From: Parapedobacter sp042666505
GTDB lineage: Bacteria > Bacteroidota > Bacteroidia > Sphingobacteriales > Sphingobacteriaceae
Assembly (NCBI RefSeq): GCF_042666505.1
Contig: NZ_JBHTDN010000003.1
Location: 186,001 to 250,000 of the forward strand
Direction: 5' to 3'
DNA length: 64,000 nucleotides
The notes under the pieces were generated by a model. The model was given only the letters and a program-made list of their open reading frames with translations. It made no database searches and was not told where the DNA came from. Position 1 is the stretch's first letter, and the number at the start of each line of letters is the position of its first letter. Below, in pieces: positions 34,057 through 44,425 of the stretch. The translations under genes and the position numbers were made by a program.

Positions 34057-35976
34057 ATGATAGATTTAATTTGGTTGATTCCATTGCTGCCATTGGTCGG
34101 TTTTTTGGTCAATGGACTGGGTAGGGATGTGTTGCCAAAATCCTTGGTTGGGGTGATCGGGAGCGGGGTTGTATTGATTGCTTTCCTGTTAAGCTGCGGC
34201 GTTTTTTCTACAATTTATGCGCTGAGGCAAGCGGGAGAATCCGCTGTATTTACACAACCGGTCTTTGAGTGGATCAGCGCCGGCAACCTCCGGGTTTCGC
34301 TTTCTTTTTTGGTGGATCCGTTAAGTGCCATCATGCTGCTTATTGTTACGGGTATTGGCTTCCTCATCCATGTGTATTCCATCGGATACATGCAGCACGA
34401 CACAGGATTTGCCAAGTTTTTTGCCTACCTGAATCTGTTTATTTTTTTCATGCTGTTATTGGTGCTGGGATCCAATTACCTCGTGATGTTTATCGGCTGG
34501 GAGGGTGTGGGCCTCTGTTCGTACCTGTTGATCGGCTTTTGGTTTAAAAATTCGTCTTACGCCAATGCAGCTAAAAAGGCTTTCGTGATGAACCGCATCG
34601 GCGATTTGGGTTTCCTTATCGCGGTTTTTCTGATTTTTACTACGTTTGGCACCCTCGAGTTCGCGGGAATATTCCCGCAGGCTGCAAAGATGGTTATGGG
34701 CGATGCTACCTTGTTGTTGATTACCCTGCTGCTGTTCGTTGCGGCAACGGGCAAGTCAGCGCAGATTCCGTTGTTTACCTGGCTGCCGGATGCCATGGCT
34801 GGTCCTACGCCGGTGTCGGCGCTGATCCATGCGGCGACGATGGTGACCGCGGGCATTTATATGGTCGCCCGATCAAATATTCTGTTTACCTTATCACCCA
34901 TTACGTTGCAGGTGGTGGCTGCCATCGGTATCTGTACCGCCTTATTGGCGGCGGCCATCGCGGTCACGCAGAATGACATCAAGAAAGTGCTGGCCTATTC
35001 TACTGTTTCGCAATTAGGCTACATGTTTTTGGGATTGGGAGTCGGCGCATTTACCGGCGCTTTTTTCCATGTGATTACCCACGCTTTTTTTAAGGCCTTG
35101 CTATTCCTTGGAGCCGGCTCGGTCATCCATGCGATGAGTGACGAGCAGGATATGCGGAGCATGGGTGGATTGAAAAAGCACTTGCCGGTAACCTATGTGA
35201 CGATGCTGATTGGAACCATTGCCATAGCGGGTATACCGCCGCTTTCAGGCTTTTTCTCAAAGGATGAGATTCTGGCACACGCGTTTGCCCATAGCAAGGT
35301 GTTGTGGGTACTTGGATTTGCGGGAGCACTGTTTACGGCCTTTTACATGTTCCGGATGTTATTCCTTACATTTTTCGGGCGGTTCAGAGGTACATCCGAA
35401 CAGGCAAGTCACCTCCATGAATCACCGATAACGATGACCATCCCGTTGATCGTGTTGGCCGTGTTGGCAGCTTTGGGGGGGCTTTTGAATGTACCTTCTG
35501 CTTTGGGGGGACATCATGCACTGGCTAGTTTCCTTGAGCCCGTGTTCGCGGATTCCGTTGCTAAAGCCGGTGAATTTCATCTGGAGCATACTACCGAATA
35601 CATATTGATGGGTATATCTGCGGTAGCGGCCGTGATCATGGCCATCATTGCGTATCAGCAATACGTATCAAAAGCAGTAGTTCCCCTTTCAGACGATTCA
35701 CCCCGTAGTGCGCTATCTCGGCTTTCTTATCGCAAATTTTACGTGGATGAATTATATGATACCTTGGTCGTGCGCCCATTGAATGCTCTTTCACTGTTTT
35801 TTTATCGTAAGGTAGATAAGGGAGGAATCGATGGAATCGTCAATGGTCTCGGCGGAGCTGCCGGCGAATCGAGCAAGGGAATTCGCTTGCTTCAGAGTGG
35901 CAATGTAGGGTTCTATATTTTTATGATGGTCATTGCAGTGGTGGCGCTCTTGGCCTATGGTATTTTTAACGGTTAA
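34057..35976 (+). CDS. nuoL: NADH-quinone oxidoreductase subunit L
   Basis: NuoL is the distal antiporter-like subunit of the membrane arm. The 639-residue length is normal and includes the long C-terminal lateral helix region. The key Glu149 lies in FIGWEGVGLCSYLL; other family blocks are AAKKAFVMNRIGDLGF, KSAQIPLFTWLPDAMAGPTP with HAATMVTAGIYM, and the Lys in NDIKKVLAYSTVSQLGYMF. The last helix (about 617-636) anchors the lateral arm. nuoM follows 24 bases later. Confidence 0.96.
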   Translation: MIDLIWLIPLLPLVGFLVNGLGRDVLPKSLVGVIGSGVVLIAFLLSCGVFSTIYALRQAGESAVFTQPVFEWISAGNLRVSLSFLVDPLSAIMLLIVTGIGFLIHVYSIGYMQHDTGFAKFFAYLNLFIFFMLLLVLGSNYLVMFIGWEGVGLCSYLLIGFWFKNSSYANAAKKAFVMNRIGDLGFLIAVFLIFTTFGTLEFAGIFPQAAKMVMGDATLLLITLLLFVAATGKSAQIPLFTWLPDAMAGPTPVSALIHAATMVTAGIYMVARSNILFTLSPITLQVVAAIGICTALLAAAIAVTQNDIKKVLAYSTVSQLGYMFLGLGVGAFTGAFFHVITHAFFKALLFLGAGSVIHAMSDEQDMRSMGGLKKHLPVTYVTMLIGTIAIAGIPPLSGFFSKDEILAHAFAHSKVLWVLGFAGALFTAFYMFRMLFLTFFGRFRGTSEQASHLHESPITMTIPLIVLAVLAALGGLLNVPSALGGHHALASFLEPVFADSVAKAGEFHLEHTTEYILMGISAVAAVIMAIIAYQQYVSKAVVPLSDDSPRSALSRLSYRKFYVDELYDTLVVRPLNALSLFFYRKVDKGGIDGIVNGLGGAAGESSKGIRLLQSGNVGFYIFMMVIAVVALLAYGIFNG

Positions 35977-36000
35977 TCGAGACGAAGTTATATCGCGTAC

Positions 36001-37455
36001 ATGGGCAATCTATTTATACTTTTATTACTTCCGGTTCTTGGAGCAATCGTGCTCGCTTTTGTGAAACAGGCTAAGACGGCCCAGCGGTTGGCGCTGTTGA
36101 TATCATTGGTTTCATTGGGACTGACCATCCCGTTTGTCTTAAATTTCGTGCCGGACGCCAGTATGCAGTTTGAGCAGCGGTTTGCGTGGATCCCTGCATT
36201 GGGCATACACTTCCACGTCGGCATTGATGGCATTAGCCTGCCGTTGGTATTGCTGACCAATGGTTTGATCCCGTTAATTATCCTATCGGCATTCAGCCAT
36301 GCATACAAAGGTGGATTCTATGCGCTCATATTGTTTATGCAGACGGGTTTGTTGCTGGTCTTTACCGCGCTCGACGCCTTTGCCTTTTACGTGGGCTGGG
36401 AGATCGCGTTGATACCGATTTACTTTATATGCGCCTTGTGGGGTGGGGAAAACCGGATTCGTGTAAACCTGAAATTCTTTATCTACACGTTTCTGGGAAG
36501 TTTATTGATGTTGGCGGCGATCATCTACCTGCACCTGCAAGTGCCATCGGGCGATTACGAACTGGCTTCATTTTATTCCCTCGCATTGGACGCTGCTACG
36601 CAACGCTGGATTTTCTGGGCATTCTTCCTTGCCTTTGCCATTAAGATGCCGATTTTCCTGTTCCATACCTGGCAGCCGGACACTTATACCGAGGCGCCAA
36701 CGGCGGGAACGATGCTACTTGCGGGAATTATGCTCAAAATGGGTATATATGGGGTGATCCGCTGGTTGATTCCGATCGCTCCGCTCGGCGTTGCGGCCTA
36801 CGGGCAGTTGGCCCTCATACTTTGCCTCATCGGTGTTGTCTATGCGTCTATCATCGCATTTAAGCAGCAGGATGTGAAACGATTGGTAGCGTATTCTTCG
36901 ATCGCACACGTGGGACTTATCGGTGCGGGCGTTTTTGCTTGGAACGTACAAGGGGTTCAAGGGGCGATGATTCAAATGATCAATCACGGTATCAGCGTCG
37001 TGGGGTTGTTTTTTGTATTGGATATTGTTGCACGACAATTGGGAACACGTGAAATGCACGTGATGGGTGGAATTGCCAAAACGGCGCCTGCGTTGGCAAT
37101 CCTATTTTTGGTAATTGTGATGGGAGCAGTGGGGTTACCGTTGACCAATGGGTTCGTCGGCGAATTTTTATTGTTGATGGGTGTGTACCAGTATGGTATC
37201 TGGTATGCCGTTTTTGGAGGGCTTACCTTGATATTGGGAGCCGTGTACATGTTGAGGATGTATCAAAAGGTGATGCTCGGTGACGTAAATCCGCAGACTG
37301 CAGGTTTTGTGGATGTCAAAGGAACTGAATGGCTGATTTTAGCGGTCATAGCGCTGCTGGTGATCGGTATCGGTATATATCCGAAGCCGTTGTTGCATAT
37401 TTCCGAAGCGGCAGTTACGGAGTTGATTGGAAAAGTAAGTTTGATTAATAACTAG
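36001..37455 (+). CDS. nuoM: NADH-quinone oxidoreductase subunit M
   Basis: The second antiporter-like subunit, 484 residues, has about 14 helices. Glu134 in YVGWEIALIPIYF is the conserved membrane glutamate. Other blocks are IKMPIFLFHTWQPDTYTEAP, AGIMLKMGIYGVIRW and KQQDVKRLVAYSSIAHVG with its proton-path Lys. The start ATG 36001 is 24 bases after nuoL. Confidence 0.96.
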   Translation: MGNLFILLLLPVLGAIVLAFVKQAKTAQRLALLISLVSLGLTIPFVLNFVPDASMQFEQRFAWIPALGIHFHVGIDGISLPLVLLTNGLIPLIILSAFSHAYKGGFYALILFMQTGLLLVFTALDAFAFYVGWEIALIPIYFICALWGGENRIRVNLKFFIYTFLGSLLMLAAIIYLHLQVPSGDYELASFYSLALDAATQRWIFWAFFLAFAIKMPIFLFHTWQPDTYTEAPTAGTMLLAGIMLKMGIYGVIRWLIPIAPLGVAAYGQLALILCLIGVVYASIIAFKQQDVKRLVAYSSIAHVGLIGAGVFAWNVQGVQGAMIQMINHGISVVGLFFVLDIVARQLGTREMHVMGGIAKTAPALAILFLVIVMGAVGLPLTNGFVGEFLLLMGVYQYGIWYAVFGGLTLILGAVYMLRMYQKVMLGDVNPQTAGFVDVKGTEWLILAVIALLVIGIGIYPKPLLHISEAAVTELIGKVSLINN

Positions 37456-37511
37456 TAAGCATAGTCAGGTCTTCCGGTGCCTGAATCGGAGGAGTTAAGA
37501 TAAAACAAAAC

Positions 37512-38891
37512 ATGAGTGCAATCATTACGCTGTCTTTATTGGCCATATTAGTGCTTTATTTGGGATTGTTCAAGGCCCGCAGCGCGTTGTTGCCGGTGTC
37601 CTTATTGGGATTGGTGAGCACCCTGGTGCTTTATGTTATCCAATGGGATGGGCAAGCCCTGCCTTTGTATAGTGGGATGGTGCTTTTTGACCATTATGCA
37701 ATTGCATTTTCGGTATTATGCGTGTTAGTGACAGCCTTGGTTTTATTGCTTTCAAAAAACTATTTTGACGCGGCAAGTACTCATGTCGCGGAATACTATG
37801 CGTTGATTCTCTTTTCCTTGACCGGTGCACTGCTTGTGGTATCGTTCCACAACTTAGCGATGTTATTCATTGGGATCGAAATTATGTCGGTGGCCTTGTA
37901 TATCCTAGCGGGTATCCGGAAGAAGGATTTTGCATCCAACGAGGCTGCACTGAAGTATTTTTTGATGGGTGCATTTTCTACCGGATTTCTATTGTTTGGA
38001 ATTGCACTGTTATACGGGGCCAGTGGCTCTTTTGACCTAGCGGCGATCAAAGATTACGTAGTGTCCAATCCGCAGACGGTTTCGCCGTTATTTTATGGAG
38101 GTATACTGCTACTAATTGTCGGATTGGCTTTTAAGGTGGGCGCGGCACCTTTCCATTTCTGGACGCCTGATGTTTACGACGGAGCACCGATCCTCATCAC
38201 CACTTTTATGAGTACGGTCGTCAAGACGGCCGCATTCGCCGGATTCCTCCGTTTGTTTTATTTCTGCTTTGTCCCCTTACACGATTTCTGGATGCCTGCA
38301 TTGTTGGTCATCACAGTCGTTACGTTGTTTATCGGTAACATCACGGCACTTGCGCAGCAAAGCTTTAAACGGATGCTGGCCTATTCAAGCATTTCGCATG
38401 CGGGGTACATGCTTTTTGCCATTGTTGCGGTCGGACCGGCTTCCGGCGAAGCGGTGCTTATATATGCCGGAGCGTATTCACTGGCGTCCGTGGTTGCCTT
38501 TGGCACGCTTATTTTGGTTAAACGTGCAACGGGAAGTGATCATTTTGAGGCGTTCAACGGCCTTGCTAAGAAAAACCCTTACCTTTCGCTGGCCCTTGCG
38601 GTCGCCATGCTGTCGCTGGCTGGGATTCCACTTACAGCAGGTTTTATCGGCAAATTCATGATGTTTTCCAGCGCGTTGGCCGACTACCAGATCTTGCTGG
38701 TCGTACTGGCGGTGGTAAATGCAGCAATAGGCATCTTCTATTATTTCCGAGTGATCGTGGCTATGTATTTCAAACCACTTGACCGCGATCAGATCGTTGT
38801 CAATGGGTATTACCAGACTGTATTTGTCGTGGCGATCCTGATTACGTTATTGCTCGGCGTATACCCAACGTGGATAACCGGATTGGTGTAA
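37512..38891 (+). CDS. nuoN: NADH-quinone oxidoreductase subunit N
   Basis: The third antiporter-like subunit, 459 residues, closes the complex I operon. Glu123 in FIGIEIMSVALYIL matches the conserved membrane acid. KVGAAPFHFWTPDVYDGAP and QQSFKRMLAYSSISHAGYM are family blocks. The stop codon lies only 8 bases from the end of the convergent hybrid kinase gene, and no terminator fits between them. Confidence 0.96.
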   Translation: MSAIITLSLLAILVLYLGLFKARSALLPVSLLGLVSTLVLYVIQWDGQALPLYSGMVLFDHYAIAFSVLCVLVTALVLLLSKNYFDAASTHVAEYYALILFSLTGALLVVSFHNLAMLFIGIEIMSVALYILAGIRKKDFASNEAALKYFLMGAFSTGFLLFGIALLYGASGSFDLAAIKDYVVSNPQTVSPLFYGGILLLIVGLAFKVGAAPFHFWTPDVYDGAPILITTFMSTVVKTAAFAGFLRLFYFCFVPLHDFWMPALLVITVVTLFIGNITALAQQSFKRMLAYSSISHAGYMLFAIVAVGPASGEAVLIYAGAYSLASVVAFGTLILVKRATGSDHFEAFNGLAKKNPYLSLALAVAMLSLAGIPLTAGFIGKFMMFSSALADYQILLVVLAVVNAAIGIFYYFRVIVAMYFKPLDRDQIVVNGYYQTVFVVAILITLLLGVYPTWITGLV

Positions 38892-38899
38892 CGTGAACG

Positions 38900-40669
38900 C
38901 TAGGAAATTTGATTCCGCAACACTTTCTTGAGTTTATGATGTAAATCATTGGGTCGGAATGGTTTGCCGAGGTAGTCGTCAAATCCCAACGATTTGATAT
39001 TGGCAATGATGTCATCCGAAACGGAAGCGGTTAATGCCAGTATGTAGGTACGGCATTTTAAGGGATCTTCCTGCGATCGGATATATTGGGTTGCTTCAAT
39101 CCCATTCATAACAGGCATGTGCAGATCCATTAAAACCACATCATACGTTTGCTGGGTCAGTTTCTCGATGGCTTCCTGACCATTTTTTGCGATGTCGGGA
39201 TCCACGTCCCATTTTGCGAATAATTTGCGCATAAAAACAACACTCATCTGGTTGTCTTCAGCAAGCAACACGCGGAGGCCATGCAGGCTTTCTTTGGTAA
39301 TCAACCGACTACTTGGTGTGGAAACTGAGGTTTGCGAGGCCAAACGTTGATGGTATTTCGGATAGGTGATGTCAAAATAAAATGTAGAACCCACATTGGG
39401 CACACTATCCAATTGGATGGCGCTTCCGTGAAGATTGACTAAATGTTTTACAATGGACAAGCCCAATCCGGTTCCACCGAATTTCCGCGAAATATTTCTG
39501 GATGCCTGAATAAAGGGCTCGAATATCACAAGTTGTTGATCAGGGGTTATGCCGATACCCGTGTCTTCTACCGAAAAGCGCAAAGTAGCCCTATCAGTTT
39601 CTTCGTTTATTAGCTGACAGGACACCTTGGCGCCACCTGCTTCGGTAAACTTGATGGCATTGCTTGCCAGATTAAATACGATTTGCGTTAAACGCGTGGG
39701 GTCGCCAACCACCTCGAAGCTTGCCAATCGCGAATCGCTTCTTACTTCAAAATAGAGGTTTTTTTCCGCGGCTTTGGTCTTTAAGCTTCCGCAGGCATCT
39801 TCCAGCAGGTCTACCAAGTTGAATGGAATGGATTCCAATTCTAACTTATGTGAATCCATTTTCTGAAAATCAAGAATGTCATTGATAAGCAACAGCAGAT
39901 TTTCGGCCGAAAAGCGTAAATTTTTGAGGTCTTCGTTCTGTGATTCGTCCCGATTTTCGTCGATTAGCAGATTGGTAATGCCGATCACCGAGTTTAAAGG
40001 GGTGCGTAACTCATGTGACATCGTCGATAGAAAATCCGTTTTCGCGTCAAGGAGCTTATTGAGTTGTTTATTTAAGGCCGTCTTTTCCTCGGAGGTTTTG
40101 GCTATAGCCCGTTGATAGGTGTAAAGACTGAAAATTGCCAGGATGAAATTCGTGACAATTACAAAAATAGCCATCCAGAACGGAATGTGGGGCGGCAAGA
40201 GGTCAATGATGGTGATGGATTGGTTGGAATAGACCAGAAAGATTACGGCCATGCCGATCGTTACCACCGCATATAAAAAGCCCCAATGTATGCCGAGACC
40301 AAAAAAGGACCACATAATGACAAGATAAAATTCCTGTAGCGTGGAGATATTGATTCCCTTACTAAGCAGAAATATGCTGATGGCAAGATACACCACATAA
40401 ACCATTAGGCCAAAGTGGTAATAGCGCCGGATGAGGTGTGGTGCTTTCGCCGCTCTGGCGCAAAGAAGTATGGCCGCTGCAGAGACAACGACGAAGACGA
40501 CAATGCGAAAGACATCGTTCGAGAAATGAGGAAAAATAACGACTATTTTTAGAATGGTTAAGGATACACTCAAGAGGTAAGTGACGGTCAAAGCCCGGGT
40601 AATGGGATCAGTGATGTGATGAAAAAAATAGCCTCTTTGTGTGATCGTTTGTCGTGAATAGTCTTCCAT
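38900..40669 (-). CDS. Hybrid sensor histidine kinase/response regulator
   Basis: The 589-residue protein starts with six or so membrane helices (about 27-185, without a large outside domain). A short coiled coil follows, then a HisKA domain with phospho-acceptor His219 (DFLSTMSHELRTPLNS) and an ATPase domain (NLASNAIKFTEAGG, EDTGIGITPDQ, FGGTGLGLSIVK). A C-terminal receiver has Asp near 514 (VVLMDLHMP) and Lys in LGKPF. The signal is probably sensed in or near the membrane. ATG 40669 (MEDYSRQ) is preferred to ATG 40687 because a near-consensus -7 element (TTAGTTTG) overlaps 40687-40694. No separate output regulator is adjacent. Confidence 0.9.
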   Translation of the reverse strand: MEDYSRQTITQRGYFFHHITDPITRALTVTYLLSVSLTILKIVVIFPHFSNDVFRIVVFVVVSAAAILLCARAAKAPHLIRRYYHFGLMVYVVYLAISIFLLSKGINISTLQEFYLVIMWSFFGLGIHWGFLYAVVTIGMAVIFLVYSNQSITIIDLLPPHIPFWMAIFVIVTNFILAIFSLYTYQRAIAKTSEEKTALNKQLNKLLDAKTDFLSTMSHELRTPLNSVIGITNLLIDENRDESQNEDLKNLRFSAENLLLLINDILDFQKMDSHKLELESIPFNLVDLLEDACGSLKTKAAEKNLYFEVRSDSRLASFEVVGDPTRLTQIVFNLASNAIKFTEAGGAKVSCQLINEETDRATLRFSVEDTGIGITPDQQLVIFEPFIQASRNISRKFGGTGLGLSIVKHLVNLHGSAIQLDSVPNVGSTFYFDITYPKYHQRLASQTSVSTPSSRLITKESLHGLRVLLAEDNQMSVVFMRKLFAKWDVDPDIAKNGQEAIEKLTQQTYDVVLMDLHMPVMNGIEATQYIRSQEDPLKCRTYILALTASVSDDIIANIKSLGFDDYLGKPFRPNDLHHKLKKVLRNQIS

Positions 40670-40822
40670 CGGTAGTTGTTGCTCCACAAACTAAGATAAA
40701 ATTGCCTTTTTTTACAAGTGTTTATTTCCGTTTGAAGCTTCCGCTTTTGCTGGAAGAGTACTTGTAGCTGTGCGGTGTTATTGATTTTTCATAAATTCGT
40801 TTCAGCGCGCACACGGGTGCCG

Positions 40823-43800
40823 CTATTTTGATTTGTCGGGAAACGCTGGTATTTTCGGCACGCCGGTGGGACTTCCCTCCGCCAGCTTTTCAAGTAATAC
40901 AGCGATGCCGCGGGCCAGTTGGGCGTCGGATTGTTTGTATTCGTCGTACGGGTCGTTAACAACTTCGATATCCGGGTGGACGCCCTCCCCTTCGATAATG
41001 AATGAGGAGCCATCTGCGGCAAAGTGTGCAAATTCAGGTTTGCGCAGGTCGCCGCCATCAATGAAAGGAAGAGTGCCGCTGATGCCTACCACGCCACCCC
41101 AGGTACGCTGACCAATCAGCGGACCGATGCCGTAATGGCGGAACTGCCAGGGAAACAGATCGCCGTCTGACGCTGAATACGAGTCAATGAGACAGACCTT
41201 GGGGCCTACATGAACATCGGGTTTAAGGGAGGCCGTTTTTTGGTTGCGGCGCACGGTACCCAAACCGGGCTTGCGAAGCAATCGCTCGATAATCATCGGC
41301 GACACGTTGCCACCCCCATTTCCCCGATCGTCAATAATGAGTGCTTCCTTGTCAAGTTGGGGATAAAAATACCGGGCAAATTGGTTGAGTCCGTCTGATA
41401 TCATATCTGGGATATGCACATAGCCAATCCGGCCGTCGCTGGCTGCGGTTACCTTGGCAATATTTTGCTGGACCCATTCGTGGTAGTAGAGAGCTGATTC
41501 ATCGGCGATTGGTTTTACCAACACTTTCCGCGCGTTGCTTGCCGTTGGCGTATCGCTGATCTCAATTTCGATCAACTGGCCGGCTTTCGCAATGAGCGCT
41601 TGGTAAAGATTGTCCACGTCTTTCATCGACGTGCCATTGATCGCAACGATGTAATCGCCGGGTTTAGCACCCACTCCCGGAGCCCGCAGCGGGGATGTGA
41701 GCGTGGTGTTCCAGCTTTGGCCCGAAAGAATGCTGTCTATCCGGTAGTAACCGCTTTTGTCGCGGCTGAAGGTAGCACCCAGTAACCCCATGGGGATACG
41801 CTCAGTAGAAGGCCGGTCTCCACTGTTCACATAAGCATGACCCACATTGAGCTCACCGATTAGCTCGCCTATGAGATAAGTTAGATCGTCCCGGTGGTTG
41901 ACATAAGGCAGTAGTGGCGCATATTTGTCATGCATCGCCTGCCAGTTAACCCCATGCATGTTGGGGTCATAAAAGTAATCCCGCATCTGACGCCAGCTTT
42001 CATCATAGATTTGTTTCCATTCCGCTTTTAGATCGACCATTGCTTTCATACCGGCCATGTTTATCTTGTTGGCGGGGGCGGAAATTTTGGAGGTGCCGAG
42101 GTCTTCAATGAAAAAATCTTGGCCGCTACGGATCAAAATTTTCTTCCGGTCCGGACTGGCCGCATAGCCACTAAAATTTCCGATTTCGGTTTCCTGCTTA
42201 TCTGTGAGGCTGAAAAACTTGAAACCACGATCCCCTTTGCTTCCTCCGGAATAATACAGCCCCTTGTCGGTTGCAATTAAGCCAAAGTACGACCCGGGGG
42301 ATACCGGTAGACTTTCAATACGATCGGCTAACCCTTTTTCATCTACCGAGATGCTTACTTCAACCTCTGCTTTCGCATGGTCTCCGTTTTCCTTGTCGTC
42401 CTCTTCCGGAGTCGCGATCTCGACTTCGTCGCTTTCTTGGGCAAAAGGCGACTTGGTGACTGCATTAAGCCGGACCAAATAAGGGCGACTCATATCGTTG
42501 TATACATGGTTCCATTCCGTGTTGCCGTACGTAGGGTTGAAGTCGCGTTCCGAAACGAAATAAAGCAGTTTACCGTCGGGGCTGAACTCGGGCTGGCTGC
42601 TATTATACCAGGTATCGGTAACCGGGACGGTGCGCTTTGTGTCTATGTGATACAGCTTAATAATTGTAAATTCACGTGCCTTACCCGGGACCGTATAAGC
42701 AATCCACTTGCTATCCGGACCGAATGTATAGGAGCTGATCGTTCCCTCGTCACCATGCGCCATCAGTTGCAGTTCACCTGATTGAATGTTCACCAGATAG
42801 AGATTTTGATTGCGATCACCGAAAAGAATGCTTTTGCTATCGGGGCTCCACACCGGATTGAATTTATAGGAACCGCCCTTTTGAGTGAGTTGGCGGGCGG
42901 GTTCTGTGCCGTCCTGTTTCTGAATATACAATTCGTCTTCACCCGTTCGGTCGGAAATATAGCTGATCCATCGCCCATCTGGACTCCAGCCTACGTTGCG
43001 GTCGTGCGCACCACTGCTTTGCGTAAGATTACGGGTAACTCCTGTTTTCGCCGGCACGGTATAGACGTCTCCCCTGGCACCGAACACCGCCCGTTTACCG
43101 TCGGGGGATAGATCGCCGCTGTATACAAATCTGGACGCATCGACCTGTTTGGTCCGGCCGGAAGCAAAATCTTCTGCAATGATTATCGAAAGCTTTTTCG
43201 TTTGTCCATTTATTAGGTCATGATGGTAAATATAGCCGCCGTTTTCAAAGACAATCGCCCGATCTCCCAAAGCAGGAAATTTTACATCATAATCTGTGAA
43301 ATTCGTAACCTTCTGCGTCTGCTTGCGCCGGGTGTCGTATACAAAAAGATTTGCGATACGGTCACGGTCGCTTACAAAGTAAATCTTATCCTCATAATAC
43401 ATCGGAAAAACATCTTGACCGGGATGATTGGTAACGTTCTCGGTATTGCCGGAGTTCAGATCGACCAGCCAGATATCGTCCGCCATGCCTCCGCGATAAT
43501 ATTTCCAGGTTCTGAATTCACGGAACACGCGATTCATCGCCAATTTGGAGCCGTCTGCATGGTAGGACGCCCATGATGCGACCGAAAAAGGTAATTCTTT
43601 GCTGAGATCTCCGTTCAGCGGGGCTAAATACAGCTTGCCTTTGAAAGCGTTGAACGAAGTGCCGCGGCTACGGTAAATGACGTGTTGGTCGTCTGGAGTC
43701 CATCCCATTACAATATTGTTGGGCCCCATGCGGTCGGCGAGGTCATCTCGGTTAAGCGTGGCTGTATAGGTTATGCGTTTCGGTTCTCCTCCCGTCGCAG

Positions 43801-44074
43801 GAATGACAAAGACCTCCGTATTGCCATCATATTGTCCGGTAAACGCAATGTGTTTACCGTCATGGCTGAAACGGGGAAATAGCTCATGCCCAGGATGGCT
43901 GGTTAACCGTCTTGCGACACCCCCGTTTGCCGATACCAGGTATAAGTCGCCGGCATAAGTAAATGCCACTTGTTCGCCGTGTACGGTAGGGAAACGCAAT
44001 AGACGGGTCTCTTCTTGCGCGGTAGCGCTCAAAACACTGCATATTATCGCTAAGAATGTGGTTATTTTTTTCAT
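40823..44074 (-). CDS. Tricorn-type S41 protease with beta-propeller and PDZ domain
   Basis: The 1083-residue secreted protein has a signal peptide (cleavage near SATAQ, residue 20). Two TolB/WD40-like propeller regions span about 25-640 (FPRFSHDGKHIAFTGQYDGN, NVGWSPDGRWISYISDRTGE). A helical domain is followed by a PDZ domain at about 760-840 (GAKPGDYIVAINGTSMKD) and a tail-specific protease core. The nucleophile should be the second Ser in DSYSASDGDLFPW, with His in NVGHAYV. It probably degrades peptides in the periplasm. Start ATG 44074 (MKKITTFLAII) is preferred; ATG 44083 adds MHP. Confidence 0.88.
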   Translation of the reverse strand: MKKITTFLAIICSVLSATAQEETRLLRFPTVHGEQVAFTYAGDLYLVSANGGVARRLTSHPGHELFPRFSHDGKHIAFTGQYDGNTEVFVIPATGGEPKRITYTATLNRDDLADRMGPNNIVMGWTPDDQHVIYRSRGTSFNAFKGKLYLAPLNGDLSKELPFSVASWASYHADGSKLAMNRVFREFRTWKYYRGGMADDIWLVDLNSGNTENVTNHPGQDVFPMYYEDKIYFVSDRDRIANLFVYDTRRKQTQKVTNFTDYDVKFPALGDRAIVFENGGYIYHHDLINGQTKKLSIIIAEDFASGRTKQVDASRFVYSGDLSPDGKRAVFGARGDVYTVPAKTGVTRNLTQSSGAHDRNVGWSPDGRWISYISDRTGEDELYIQKQDGTEPARQLTQKGGSYKFNPVWSPDSKSILFGDRNQNLYLVNIQSGELQLMAHGDEGTISSYTFGPDSKWIAYTVPGKAREFTIIKLYHIDTKRTVPVTDTWYNSSQPEFSPDGKLLYFVSERDFNPTYGNTEWNHVYNDMSRPYLVRLNAVTKSPFAQESDEVEIATPEEDDKENGDHAKAEVEVSISVDEKGLADRIESLPVSPGSYFGLIATDKGLYYSGGSKGDRGFKFFSLTDKQETEIGNFSGYAASPDRKKILIRSGQDFFIEDLGTSKISAPANKINMAGMKAMVDLKAEWKQIYDESWRQMRDYFYDPNMHGVNWQAMHDKYAPLLPYVNHRDDLTYLIGELIGELNVGHAYVNSGDRPSTERIPMGLLGATFSRDKSGYYRIDSILSGQSWNTTLTSPLRAPGVGAKPGDYIVAINGTSMKDVDNLYQALIAKAGQLIEIEISDTPTASNARKVLVKPIADESALYYHEWVQQNIAKVTAASDGRIGYVHIPDMISDGLNQFARYFYPQLDKEALIIDDRGNGGGNVSPMIIERLLRKPGLGTVRRNQKTASLKPDVHVGPKVCLIDSYSASDGDLFPWQFRHYGIGPLIGQRTWGGVVGISGTLPFIDGGDLRKPEFAHFAADGSSFIIEGEGVHPDIEVVNDPYDEYKQSDAQLARGIAVLLEKLAEGSPTGVPKIPAFPDKSK

Positions 44075-44425
44075 AGGATGCACGTATCGGCTTTATCAGA
44101 CCATAAATATGGATACGAAGGTAAGGGAAATAAGGGGCATAAAAAAACCGTCCCGACGTAGTCGGGACGGCCGCCCCAATGGGGTTAGGGGCTATCAACC
44201 TAAACCTACCCTTCCTTAGCGAAAACAATGCCAGAGTTGTGGTATAGGCGCTTACTTTGGGTTTTTTTTTGATTTTTTCCGGGTGTTATAATAGTTTGGG
44301 TGGTTATCGGTTGATATACAGCTGATTGTGTGTTCGCTTTGATAATCTGCTCTTCGTCAGAGTCACGGGTTTGAAATGATTTTGATGCTCAGGCTGACTT
44401 TTTAATTTCGGATGGGCTTTGAAGC
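44075..44425. other. Intergenic region with terminator and second hairpin
   Basis: These 351 bases lie between the PAS kinase end and the tricorn protease start. Besides the terminator at 44141-44170, a small hairpin CCCC-AAT-GGGG sits at 44174-44184, and the sequence 44195-44225 is rich in TAAACCTACCC-like runs. No coding frame is convincing. No TAnnTTTG element reads toward the terminator. A structured RNA made from the minus strand is possible but unproven; it could also simply be the 3' UTR of the PAS kinase gene. Confidence 0.4.
44141..44170 (-). terminator. Intrinsic terminator, minus strand
   Basis: A perfect 10-bp stem (CCGTCCCGAC / GTCGGGACGG) with a 3-base loop is followed on the minus strand by seven T. 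It lies 256 bases after the stop of the PAS kinase gene and just before the tricorn protease gene, so it isolates that gene from upstream transcription. Confidence 0.85.

Noticed and set aside
44160..44425. The region before the minus-strand terminator as tmRNA, 6S RNA or SRP RNA.
   Set aside because: The GGAAGGAAGCA-type SRP loop and a tRNA-like end are not there. No 6S-type long bulged helix could be found by eye.
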